Shown here: positions 1 through 11,419 of the stretch, in pieces | Layout: each line of letters starts with the position of its first letter | Position numbering within the stretch: the first letter of the stretch is position 1 | NCBI GenBank assembly: GCA_963678705.1 | Contig: OY783204.1 | Coordinates: forward strand, 28,592,759-28,656,758 | Source of the DNA: Panorpa germanica | Taxonomy: Eukaryota; Arthropoda; Insecta; Mecoptera; Panorpidae | DNA: 64,000 nucleotides | Reading direction: 5' to 3' | Translations under genes and position numbers: made by a program | Notes under the pieces: model-generated | Databases searched by the model: none | Told to the model about the DNA's origin: nothing | Seen by the model: the letters and a program-made list of their open reading frames with translations, nothing else

Positions 1-1591
1 GAAGTCATTGCGATTAAATCCACTGTATATCATTTATATTAATTATACTTTCAAACGAGAACTTAATTATTACGTATGTAATTTTATACCTCGATATATT
101 GCAAGACATAACTCTTTTGAACAACACTAAGACCTACTTATCAGCAATAATTATGTCGCACTAGTTTTAAAATCGATTCCAAAAGCCTGAAGCCAGAGAA
201 TTTAGCTTATTTTCTGTAGCCGTTCATTAATGTATAAAACCCCTCGGACTACAATCTTAAGATTGAAAGTCAAGTTGTTCTTAGCTTCCTATAGCACAGC
301 TAAAAGAGTTTGATTTCTGCTTTATAGAAAAACTGATATAATATACAGATAGTAACCAATATCCAGTCTTCCTTACAATACCTAAGGAGTTTTGGAATCT
401 GGAATCGGGACTCGGGAGAGCTGCGTCATTTAATCCTGCAATCCAGGATCTCCATTGTGTAAAGGGAATCTCGAAACGGGAATCTTTTCTACTCAGAGTT
501 CCCCTAGCAATAAAATATCACATTTAATCGATTACTTACATAAGTCTACAAGAGCTTTTTCTTGGTTTATGGATCTTATATTATTTGTAGGTGGACTTTT
601 TTATCCTTTATTTATTTATTTATTGTAATTTCTTCACATCGAAGTGAAACTCGACATTAGTTCCACTGCAGGCAATCGTTTACTGTATTAGATTACATTG
701 AAGTAGTGCGGAGGTTTTTAAAACTGTGCAAAAACGGGGCGGAACTGAAACATCACAAATTTCAGTTCGTTTTACAGATACTTTAAGAAAGAAACCTATA
801 AATTTATAATAAATGTATTAATAATAATATTTAACAAAGAAAAGGCAGGCCTGCACAAAATACAGTCGATACAGACCAAAGGAAATACATGGACATATTT
901 AAAAAAAAGTAAAATTATTGGTGATCATGTCATTGTTTAAATAAGACAACGTAAAGTTGAATATTTCATTAATAAATCAGCACTTTGAAGTGATGGAATA
1001 TTTATAATATTTATTACATACGATTTTGTATATACTCGTATATATATTGCAAAATATTATCGTCATTACATAAGGAAACTTATATAAGAGCAGTAATAAA
1101 TAATAAATGAGATTATTTATTACCTGTAAAAGTGATAGAAACTTCTAGATGTAATACATTATGTAACATCACAAGTTTAACTCTAGTTTAACTGTGAATA
1201 ACTAAATTTTGAGTGAAGTTTAACGCGACTCCTATGGTCCTATGGTCCTACGGTTGCAAGGTTTTCGTAACAGGAATAGGGAATTTATGCATTATGGAAA
1301 CCAGCTCCATCAACTTGAACTGTTCCTGTCAGTTTGCTTAATAAATAGACAAGTTACATTTAATACACAGTTATGTATAATTTACGTTATGTGTTCTATT
1401 ATATAATGTGTTTCCATATATATATTAAACTCACATGCAAGTTATAAGTTATATTTATTCATATACATAAGACTGCGATAGTTGCGCCTCTGGCGGTTAC
1501 TTTATACACTATTAAGTGATTTTAATTACTTAAAATGTAAATATGATACATAAAGAATATGTAATGAGGTTATGACTAATATGGTTTCCGC
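1..1591. other. A+T-rich non-coding stretch
   Basis: No open frame with coding character and no recognisable element. The only internal structure noted is a short run of an 8-bp word (TATGGTCC) repeated at 1233-1248, with a decayed third unit. Probably intergenic or intronic. Confidence 0.6.
1233..1254 (+). repeat. short tandem repeat, TATGGTCC x2.5
   Basis: Two exact adjacent copies of TATGGTCC followed by a diverged unit (TACGGTTG). Too short to infer a function; probably replication slippage. Confidence 0.6.
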
Positions 1592-1880
1592 CATCCACCT
1601 CTTTCCTTCACTGCCTCCCTTTAATAGCTGCATAATATTCTTCTTGCTCATTACTTTTTTCTGACAAGAAAACTTAATGTGCTCCAGTGTTTCAATCTCC
1701 GTTCTGCACACTGTACACATTCTTTCCTCGCTATTTGTCCAGTATCTGTTTCCTTTCTCCTCGTTTCCCAACTTAAACCTTGCAATCCTTCTCATGTTTT
1801 TTGTGTCTTTTTCCCTTAATTACTGTGGTATCTCTCTCTCCCAAATCCTTTTATATCTTGTGTTGTAATTGCTCTTCTCG
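1592..1880 (-). pseudogene. Family A non-LTR retrotransposon, C-terminal fragment
   Basis: The minus strand encodes the tail of a LINE polyprotein. In order it shows a SNYNTRYKR block, then RRIARFKLGNEEKGNRYW, then a zinc-binding motif C-x2-C-x8-H-x4-C (CTVCRTEIETLEHIKFSC), then LLKGGSEGKRWMAE. This order (RYxxRYK, RxARFRLGNE, CxxC...H...C, GxRWM) is known from the end of R1/Jockey-type insect elements. It lacks the reverse transcriptase, endonuclease and 3' UTR. An in-frame TAA at 1820-1822 replaces a tyrosine-like codon before LREKD, so the methionine at 1795 is not a true start. Homology ends at about 1592, just after the RWMAE block. A dead fragment. Confidence 0.85.
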
Positions 1881-4800
1881 ATTTTTTCATTCTTTCCTGT
1901 TGCTGTATCTCCTTGTCCCTTCTCCTCAGCTCATCTTCCACACTTGCTCCTCCTTCTCTTCTTCTCCCCCCCTCCCTTTCTTTCTACTCTTCACCCTTAT
2001 TTTCTTTAAAATATTGCGATAACTATAAGTACAGCAACCCCATAGTTTTATATACTCCTTTTCTTTTCTTCTGATCGACATTAGATTATTATTTACAAAG
2101 ACTGATTCTATTCTATCCACATAAATAAGTATTAATCTTTTTCCTCTTTAAGACATCGTTAAGAAAGGGTATTATGACGGTATAAAAATATGTTCTATAT
2201 ATATATTTTTTTTTTGATTATGTTTTTACTTTATATATGGAAATACTGGTCTTGTATATTTAAGTTTATAAAAAGTACGGGTACAATGAAGAAGTGTTTT
2301 TCCTTTGTAAAATATCGCCTTTGATCAATCAACATCAGCTTGGCTCTAATGATATACTTCATACTTGTAAGGGAATAAATAAATATTTATATTCGTATTA
2401 TGTGTATAAGTAAAAGAAAATATATTATGTAAAGTAGAAAAATATAGGGAAATATGATCGTAGTTTACTTGGAAAATAAGACACTGGAAAATGTAATATA
2501 TAGGTGTCATTGTGTACAGACACACCCTTATCTATTCGGTAAATTATGTATAAAATTCTGATTATTTGAATGCGTTATAAATCGAAAAGAAATCGAACTG
2601 TTTCTGACAGCTACAAAGAACTTAGACGGCACAGTGGCCGAGAGTAATTGTGATTTACGTTATCAGAATTGATTTAATTGTGTATTTATTATTACAAAAC
2701 TTATGAGGCACCGGTGGAAGATAAATAATGACTTTATTAAAGAAACGGCGATAGAAGAATATAAAATGGAATGAGAAATAGTAAAACAAAAGTCAGTTCT
2801 ACACATAATCATATTTAAAAATTATAAATTATGTATTACAACTATTTATAAATGTATATATTGTTTTAAATGCTAATACCTATCGAAAATTAATGCACTC
2901 AGATAAATATTTAAAAAAAATACGTATAAGTAAAGAAATCATCTTAAAAAATTGAAGGTTGCACTTGTCTAGCACAGAAAATTAATTTTATTCAACTGAA
3001 ATCAAAATACAATATTGTAGACATACAATACAACATAAATACTTCTACCTTGTTTTGGATAATTGCGACGTATGAGTACTTCATTTATTTGTAATTATAA
3101 TAATAATTGTAGCAGCTCGAGGGTACTAGGGCTGCGCCGATCACAGTCACCGAAATTGGATTAAATCATTTCGAAACTAATTAGTAAATATTGCATAAAG
3201 CACAGCACAGTATAGTACCAGTATATTCTAGAATATTTGTGTGGTTTATATTATTATCTATTTAGTACAGGGTTGATAATTCAAGAACCCCCATTGTCTA
3301 ATCTTGCTGCTTGAAACAGTAACATCCCCTCTGGTGTTTTGAATCTAAATATTATTAATTTAGTTATATTAGTAGACGATATATTAATATTAAATTAGTA
3401 CATGAGGTTCAATTTGAAGGGTTTGTTCATCTTATGCTTAATATTAGGAAAAATTCCTCCTACTCCAAAGGATTATTTATATTAGATGGTAATTTCAATG
3501 TTTTAGTTAATAATATAAGATTAATTTAATGGGGTAATATTGGGCTACTTTGGAACTGTTTACAGAGGACATTCCAGGAATATATGGTCCTTCGCTAACG
3601 TTAGAAAATTACATTATCCCTACAAACATTTTTTCGTATCGCAGTAATATCGACTATGTTTGATTAGCCCTCAGTTTTCAATCAGAAACACCGTCGAAAC
3701 GAGCACGATTTTTGCCCGAATGTCGATTCAAATTATAGATCGAGTCTGAGAATATCGTATTCGAATTTCAAACGCTTCTAATCCATATTATTGGTATGGA
3801 TATTATTATTATTGAAGTCCATTTCTAACAACCATTATATTTATATTATTCGCTATATAAATCTACAAATAATTAGTTAATCATCAGCAGCCTCTCTCCA
3901 TCATCCCCCTCCTCCTGTTCAAATTTAAATGAACTCCAACTGCATACAGATATGTTTACATGTAGTAATTGTTATTTATTTAACCCTGACATTAAACGGA
4001 CTGTTTCCACGTCACACATGCAACATATCTGTAACAACTTCATGTTAAATAACACGAGTACTTGTAATACGATACGATATTACTGTATATACTATGTATA
4101 TACATAATATATATATATGTGAATCCCTTTTGAAGTTTATTAATATCTGCGCGCATATCCTGTTTTATAATTACGTATGTACAACTCTGTATAAATACTA
4201 CAGCTCTCAATGTCATAGGCGTACGAATGAACGACAAACGGGGCACTTTTCTTTGAAAATACAAATTTACACAATGAATAAAATCAGTATAAATGTGTAC
4301 TTTTTGTTTGACATTAAATAAAGCCTGTATATTTACACCATATGTAAAAAGTGATCTAACAAACCACGTGATCAAATCAAGCTAAGAAAGCTAATATAAA
4401 GCGGCTCGTTCTCTGACATCTTTACACTTGTCCCCTGCTTCGGCCTCCTATGCGCATTACTGTTAGTATTACAAATATTACAGTTAAATGTTTATTCTGT
4501 TGGTACATGCTAATTGTTATCATTACACTTGGAAAAACATCATAATGATTTCCAGGGAGAAATGTTTTTATTTTACTTCGCGTCAGTGCTGCCACCTGTG
4601 TATTCGCTGCTTTTGATTATTCATTGATACAATACGAAAAATAAAAGCGTTGTATTTCATATTATTTACAATTACTTCTTGCAGCATTAGTTGCTGCTTG
4701 AAACTAGATAATAATTTTAGTGTGGGTCCTCAAAACGACAAAATATTTTGAGCTATAACATCAGTGATATAAATATTTTATACAAAGTCACAATCATAAA

Positions 4801-6202
4801 GAAATCAGTATGTTTTCATTGTAAAAAGCTGTCAGAAGTTACGTAATATTACTGCTGACAGTTTTCTTTATTTTTCCAACATGACATGGACATTAAACGA
4901 CATCGTAATAGAATTCAAACATGACGTCAGTAAATAAAAAGCAACACAACTCTTTAAATTTATTGTATAACATAAATTCTTATAATTTTTCAAACAATAT
5001 AGCGATTATCCTCCACTCAACCTACTCTAATACCCCTTCTAGCGCAATTCTCCTTCTGTGACATTTGTTCAAATACAATATTTCTTTCAACCACAGGTCT
5101 CACGATTACCACCATCACCAGCACAGAGCAAGTAGCAACAACTGCTTCCTGGTGCAGAACAGCTCTTTTTCTAACTGACGTTGATATTTTATTTTCACTG
5201 TTGTTCCCCTGAGATCAAGTCTTCTATTATTTCATGTTTGACCTGGAGGGACCTTATCGAACGCAGTACACTTCCCTTTAGGCGATCTCATGGTACAGAC
5301 TACCACCCCTCTCTCTACCACTATAGGGGTTTTCGTTTTATAACCATTTCTCTCGCATCTATGTTTCACGTTTCATACTCTCGAGTTAGGAAGTAATGTT
5401 ACCCCTGAAGTAACATTGTGTAAGGGGGAATAAACCGTACAAAAATATTCACCCCAACTCTCCCCCTCCTCAGCCTCACACACAAAATTATTTGCTTACA
5501 TATACTTACATGGGATAATTTGGATCAAGATGAAATATTTAAAGAAAGTTGATGTGTTCTAAAATTATATGTAAATATTATAGTAGCTCTATGTTACTTT
5601 ATTATTTTTAACGAAATGGTGTTGTTTCTTTAGTATTACGCTAGCAATAAATATTTGTGTTGTAAGATCGTTATTTATTTATTTTACATATTTAATAGCT
5701 GTCACACACAACGTAAATTTTACGTAACACAATCTATTTTACTTCTCGTTTACCGAGTTTTAGTTTTAATTACATATTTTAACTTTAAATATAAGTTTTA
5801 ACTGTTTAAATTATGCGATATTCCTTTGTAATATAACTTATCTATTTCACAAGCTGAAATTGAGGCCCCTACATATATATTTTCTAAATTTTGGCTATAT
5901 AAATTTACTCAAAGCTATCAGCCAACTTTAAATAAACAGAAAAATAAATCCTGTACCTTGCAACGGGCGCAAGTAACCTAATTTAGGAAATGTAGGCCTT
6001 TGAAAAATCATCAGAAGTTAGCAGTCTGTTAAACAGTTACAAAATAAGGGTCTTACAATTTAGGTGCAATTAAACATAAATAAATCATTCTAATTTGAGT
6101 TTAAATATGTCCGCTACTTGCTATCTTACAGACGACCTTCTACAAATATTAAAAATTTAGTAACCTACACATAAAGTACATTGCATTATTGCAATAAGCA
6201 TA
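1881..6202. other. A+T-rich non-coding stretch, 4.3 kb
   Basis: Nothing I can call a gene. The overlapping opposite-strand open frames around 4040-4375 translate to low-complexity Tyr/Ile/His-rich text and look like chance. Two small fold-backs are visible: 4823-4865 (CTGTCAG / CTGACAG arms) and 5393-5418 (AATGTTAC / GTAACATT arms). A perfect TGACGTCA word lies at about 4923, without other promoter context. Confidence 0.55.
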
Positions 6203-6206
6203 CAGT

Positions 6207-6430
6207 GAGTTAGAAACGCTGGAGCCCATTAAGTATTCATGTGAGAAAAGAGTACAAAATCAAAAGATTATGCAGATATTAAAGAGAGGTAGTAAAGAGA
6301 AGAGGTGGATGGCGGAGATAGAGAGAAGGAGCGAGGAAAGAGAAAGAATGGCAGAGTAGAAACAGAAGGAAGAGAAACAGTAGGATTTTTTGTTTTTTTG
6401 AAGAAGTGAAAATGAGTAGATGGAATAAGG
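6207..6430 (+). pseudogene. Family A non-LTR retrotransposon, 3' coding fragment
   Basis: Frame +, from 6207, reads ELETLEPIKYSCEKRV, then IMQILKRGSKEKRWMAE, then a stop at 6357-6359. It aligns directly with the 1.6 kb copy (IETLEHIKFSC ... GGSEGKRWMAE). The zinc-ligand histidine is proline here (TLEPIK), so the domain is broken even where the frame is open. Homology starts inside the zinc motif, so the first two cysteines are missing. After the stop the sequence stays Glu/Lys-rich (purine-rich), as in the 34 kb copy. Confidence 0.75.
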
Positions 6431-7336
6431 AACACAAATAAAATGTAATTAATCACAATGATATGCCACTTAATGATCTATGACTAAAGAATGGAATGTC
6501 TATTGGCAAAAACATTAAAAGAAAATGGAAGTAGAAGGCGCTAAAAGACCAGGAATCAAATCTAAAAGCACAGCTACCATTTTAATAAACAATGTTGTAC
6601 AACATCTCTTTTAAAAGCTACACTTTATTTCATGTAACAATTACAGTTCATAAAACATTTTTAATTAATATTATCTCAAAACAAATTGATTATTAACCTC
6701 TCCAAAGAATAATACAACTCACAGACAAATAAATTGTCTTTGCTAATAGCACCAAATGTTTTTTTCTGCTATCTTACAACAATTTCCTTTGAACAATTGC
6801 TGAGACAAACATGCTCCTCAATTAATTCCGTCTTTATACACAATTTCACGTCGTTAACTTAATATAAACTATAGCCTGGGGTGTCTACGGGGGGTGTAAA
6901 GAGGGTTGGGTGAGTCTTGTTTGTACCTCGTCGTCACTTATGTATTAACACCTTTTGGGCGTTCAATACTATTACTGTTTTATACACACATACTCGTTCT
7001 AGATGTATGTGTACTATGTACGATATAGGATATATACCAGACTGGCATATAGATGTAGTAACATACCAAAACCTCCTTAAATTTCCTTTTTAAAGGTTTT
7101 CCCTTTAGGTTTCTAGAGGAAACAGGTCCCGACAGAGTTGCACTTAGGGGTATATGTCTGAATTATTAACAACTCTATTTGTAATCTTTCATTGCAAGCA
7201 TAAAACGTAGCAGATACGTTATATTTATGTAGTATGCGTACACGTTTATGTATAAATTAACTATGTTGCCGATATTACGTCTATTACCGATCACCTCCTT
7301 TTATTATTGGCAGTTTTAAAAGTGTACTTTGTCTCA
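6431..7336. other. A+T-rich non-coding stretch
   Basis: No coding frame or RNA gene seen. A short GC-richer patch (about 6880-6920, G-runs) is not part of any element I recognise. Confidence 0.55.
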
Positions 7337-7800
7337 GCACACGACGCTACTGGTTGCAAACCTTAGCCCCGAATCTGCCCGAACCGAACGTCAGTACAAC
7401 TGTGTTGTAAGTAAAAGAACGAACGTGTTTACGAGTGAGATAAAACACACGACACGAACGTAACTAAACTGATTTTAAACTGGTTTTGAGCATATATTCA
7501 GCGACTATATTTATCGGTCGCAGGGCACTGTTGGTTTCATGATGACATCATCAACAGAGATATTTACGAAAAGTATTTAAATACATACATACAATCAAAT
7601 AAAACACAATATAATCCCCCGTTTTGCTAATGTTAAAAATTCTACAGAGTCACGATACACGGCTCGACATGGCTCGTGCTCGTTTTCGTTGAAAACTTCG
7701 TGCTTTATCTGACATCTCGAGCTCTCACTAACAACAGTTGTAATCACATACGCTTCGGGAAAATTCGAGGCTAAGGTTTGCAACCAGTCGCCTCGTGTGC
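7337..7800. mobile_element. Long-TIR DNA-transposon-like element, copy 1
   Basis: The ends form a 38-bp inverted repeat (7337-7374 against 7763-7800) with about three mismatches, starting GCACACGA and ending AGCCYCGAAT. The interior has no transposase frame, so this is a non-autonomous element. The interior shares long stretches with 21573-21990 in the same orientation, including GAATCTGCCCGAACCGAA and AAGTATTTAAA. Bases just outside (GTCTCA / GAGGGC) may extend the inverted repeat. No target-site duplication is clear, so the superfamily is left open. Confidence 0.75.
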
Positions 7801-10715
7801 GGAGGGCTTTACTATTCTATAACAATTCTCAGTCAATTCTCAAGTCAATTTACTATTCTTTAACGTACAATCAATTACTTAAATCAACGTTGATAATTTT
7901 TAAGTGGCCGTTCTTCTTAAGGCGCACTTATTTCCAAAATAATCACGTTTTAACATCAAAGCTAGAAGCATCTAAATTTAATGTCTAAATTTCAGTCAAA
8001 AACCAGGAAAATTGCAGTAATGATTATTTACACTTTTAATTGTAGTATTGTATTTCTTCGATTAAGATGTCACACTTATTAGTGCCGTAGCCTAACGAGT
8101 ATAACTTACTAAATTTTCACAATATACCTAACTATAATTTAGTAATGATATTAGGTAAATCAGAAATTTATGTCATACAACAATTTCCAACCAATTTTCA
8201 GAATGATCCTTTGTGGAATCTGGTCCTGTAGCATCTGTACAAGCTTTGGTTTCATATGTGTTATTCGTTCCCGGCGTAAGAACAGAATCGAGTTCTCTCT
8301 TTAACATTTGCAGGATAAAAGAGAGGAGAAACCTAACATTGGAACAAGGAACATTAAATTGGTTCCTTTTAGAAACACGCAAAAGGATATACAAAGGATT
8401 TACCATTGAAAAGGCAAAAGGAGCATAGGTGTTTGCTTGTGTAGGTGTGTGTGTAGAAGTATTCTTTATATATTAGTATAAAAGCATCCACATAACATGT
8501 ATGTGTTAGTATTGGTGTACACCTACGAGACCCAGTGTGCTTTGCGCGAGATAAATTGAATCAGATAATAGATTTATTATAAAGCTATGCTATGTAAACA
8601 TGCAGAAATTTTTTATAGTGACATTACTTGGAAATAAATTGTTCAGTTTTGAAAAATGAGTTTGGATAACGATAAATCTGAAGTGAGGTTTAATTTCTTC
8701 ATATATTTTTTAAATTTATGAAGAATGAGGCAAAGCTGATCAGAATTTACATCTTTCAGCATCTGTTTCCAAATTGTCATCGATGTAGCTAACATCCTGT
8801 ATCTTTCTATACTGGTATATATGATTTGCTTGTTTTTTTACATTCGCTCTAAGGCGAAATGACAAACAACTTTATTAATTCATCCGGATCCGGAACTTCC
8901 GATGACCCTGAAATCCGTAAGCTTTACTCTGATACAGCATTCCACATTTCAAGCAAAATATATGTACATCAAACTTACTTGTATAATATCCCAACAACAT
9001 GAACCTCCTTTCTAACAATAAACAAACCATGGTTCAAGCAAGCGCAGACATTCTTCTTATTTTTATATTTTTAACTTCTACATAAGACATGTTCTAAACA
9101 TAAAATAAATATAAACAAATGCAAATATCTTTGACTGAGTTTTGTTTGTAACTGGAGGAAACGGAACCCTTCGAAACGGATTCCCCATTCGAGTTTCAGA
9201 GGTTTCAGAGTTTCTAGTTTACAGTTTACTGTCTTCTTTCGTTATTTTATTCCTTTTGGTTGAAACAAGGATGCTTTATAGCTGTCACTGTGAATTACCA
9301 CCTCCTTTTTTATTTTTGGAAATCAAGTTGGTCGTTGGTTGGTCACTAGATTTTCTTACATTCTCTTTGCTTATGTTCGCCTTGAAGAAATACACTTCTA
9401 CAAATATTGTAGAGAAATATTCCTTTTACTTTAAATTAGTTTATTTATGGACGTGTCCTAGATGGCCCTGCGCTTTTTATTTACGTTTAGATGCCGATAG
9501 GAGTCAGCGACATGAATTATTTCCACTCACTTACTTAATTATGTAATTAGAATTGTTTAACTGAAAGTAAAGAAAGTGATAACTGTAAAAACACAATTAA
9601 ACTAATAGGTACATCTTCTATTGAAACCACTTTCAATATTTTTCTCCATCTACACGACAGGGAATGTCTTGTCGTTTATAGAGGGAGCTTGGGAGGCGAC
9701 AGATTTTGTGCTAATTCCGTCATGCAGGATGCATACTACTGACTACTGATTCGGAGAAGCTTTTTATTGCTTTAAGCCACGCCAAACTCATGTCGTTGCA
9801 AATTTTATTATGAACAATCACATTTACTTGTTCAACAGCATTTCTTGTTAGACTAACTTCACAGTTATATATCTACTAAAAGTACTCTATCATTAGAACG
9901 ATTCTCTCTTTCCATCTTGTTTTTATTAGCATCTTCTGTCTCATTTTCACATATGACAAACACATGCTGTGATTAATTTATTGTACTGTAATTGTGATAT
10001 TATTTAAATACGTCGTATTATTTATTTTGAGAGTGTGATTTGGAAATTAGCTGACAGAGTGATGAGAGTTTTTATAGAGTGATAGGGATGAGAGGGGGAA
10101 GAAGAGAGAGATGCACGCGTCGTATCAAGCAAGCGGAGTAAATTGATATCTATAATATATGAACAGCTGTATCATAAAGCAACTTGTACATAATACGAGT
10201 ATGTTTGTCACACTGCCTAATTGCATTTTTAATAAAGAAGAGAAGTAACCAACTAGAACGAGTAGTTTTTCGTTTTACTATAAATACTTAAGAAGTAAAC
10301 TTTAATTTATTAAAGAGATATATATTATATAAAATACATATACGATATTTTTTATAAGCATGTCCCCTACGTTATGCATACAAATCTACAAGTCAGATTT
10401 CAGAATTTAAACTAAAGCGACCCGCTTAGCTAAACTTATAACTTTTCTCTATATAACATCATTTGTTTTCTGCGAGAGCGAAAGCAATCCGTATGATTTG
10501 GTTGACTTGCCACGAGCCAGGAGCCACGACGCTCTCACGCTGGGTTGGTGTGGAGATTGACATTTTCCTGTAATATTTTTGCATGGGCAATTTATTGTGG
10601 CAAAATGTAAAGAGCACGGGGGTTAAAAACGAGAAAAGTATAGTGAAGACAAAGGAATATATAGGGTAGAATTTAAATAGTGGGGGTTCTGCATTATTTG
10701 AACCACCCTCTTTCT
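7801..10715. other. A+T-rich stretch with one candidate exon
   Basis: Apart from the possible exon at 8173-8298 nothing is assignable. A 134-codon open frame at 9142-9546 (+) starts at a TTG-type codon, is rich in Phe/Leu/Ser, and has no motif I recognise. I treat it as a chance frame. Confidence 0.5.
8173..8298 (-). CDS. Candidate 3'-terminal coding exon, unidentified
   Basis: Forty-one minus-strand codons plus a TGA stop, from RELDSVLTPG through CTDATGPDSTKD to ENWLEIVV. The composition is polar (Thr, Asp, Glu, Asn) with varied third positions, unlike the Tyr/Ile/Phe/Leu-rich chance frames nearby. The segment begins right after an AG (8299-8300 on the plus strand as CT) preceded by a pyrimidine-rich run (TCCTCTCTTTTATCCT), so a 3' splice site is possible in phase 0. 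I do not recognise the protein. No AATAAA was seen just downstream on this strand, which weakens the idea. The upstream continuation of the open frame looks intron-like. Confidence 0.22.
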   Translation of the reverse strand, partial: RELDSVLTPGTNNTYETKACTDATGPDSTKDHSENWLEIVV

Positions 10716-10765
10716 ATTTATATATATATATATATAAATATATATATATATAAATATATATATAT
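10716..10765. repeat. TA-rich microsatellite with TAAA interruptions
   Basis: Alternating TA dinucleotides broken twice by TATAAATATA. It lies about 60 bp upstream of the family B insertion and is not part of it. Confidence 0.85.
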
Positions 10766-10824
10766 GTGGGATCTTTAGCTATAGATGAGTTGCCTTTGAA
10801 CTTAACATATCTAATTAAATACAT

Positions 10825-11406
10825 ACATAATTGGCAAAGGAATCAATAAATTTGGAAATTGAGATGAAAGTGAAATAACTTTCATATGAAATTTTTAACA
10901 TAATTAAACTTCAAAAATTAAACTTCAATTTGATAAACACAGATTTCATTAATAAAGTACTCAGTTAAAGGAAGAGATTATTATATGTTTCATCCAAATA
11001 TAAGTCAGAAGAGATGGTTTAGAAATGAGTCCCGCAAAATTATATCAACTATAATCAGAATCAAAAGTAATCATTGCAAAACTCCAGCTCACCTGTACAA
11101 AATTAATATTAAATCCGACGATAGATGTCAATGTGGTGAAGAAGGAACTTTGGATCTTATTATATTTGAATGCATAAATTATGGTTTAGAAAGATCAAAA
11201 TTCAATAGTGAAATATTAGATGTGATTAAAACTTTTCCTGTTAATACTAAATTTTTGTTAAGTGATTCAAAATTAATTATTGAATTATTTAAATATTTAG
11301 AACTTTGTAAAATAGAATTATAAAATGTGAAATATGTAAAAAAATGTTTGATGGTGGCTATGACGAATAAAAGTCAAGGCAAATAAATAAATAAATAAAA
11401 AAATAA
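10825..11406 (+). mobile_element. Family B I-like non-LTR retrotransposon, 5'-truncated copy
   Basis: The coding tail is open from about 10937 to 11323. It contains KGRDYYMFHPN, then KRWFRNESRKIISTIIRIKS, then PAHLYKI, then CQCGEEGTLDLIIFEC. This layout (G-x-YY, PWF-like, IT-x-I-x-R, P-x-HL, CxCGE...H...C) matches the C-terminus of I/Jockey-type insect LINEs. The zinc histidine expected before IIFEC is leucine here. After the stop a short 3' UTR (GGTGGCTATGACGAATAAAAG) runs into an (AAAT)n tail at 11379-11406. A possible 12-13-bp target duplication (TAATTAAATACA at 10812 / TAGTTAAATACA at 11407) gives the 5' boundary; that boundary is an inference in A+T-rich DNA. Confidence 0.8.
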
Positions 11407-11419
11407 TAGTTAAATACAC

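Noticed and set aside
2165-2190. ATTATGACGGTATAAA shared with 46780
   Set aside because: A single 16-bp match is expected about once by chance in a window this size, and the flanks do not align.
4040-4375. 111-codon minus-strand frame overlapped by a plus-strand frame
   Set aside because: Low-complexity Tyr/Ile/His-rich translation on both strands; no motif.
9142-9546. 134-codon open frame, the longest in the window
   Set aside because: It begins at a TTG-type codon, is rich in Phe/Leu/Ser, has no motif or splice context, and frames of this length are expected by chance somewhere in 64 kb.
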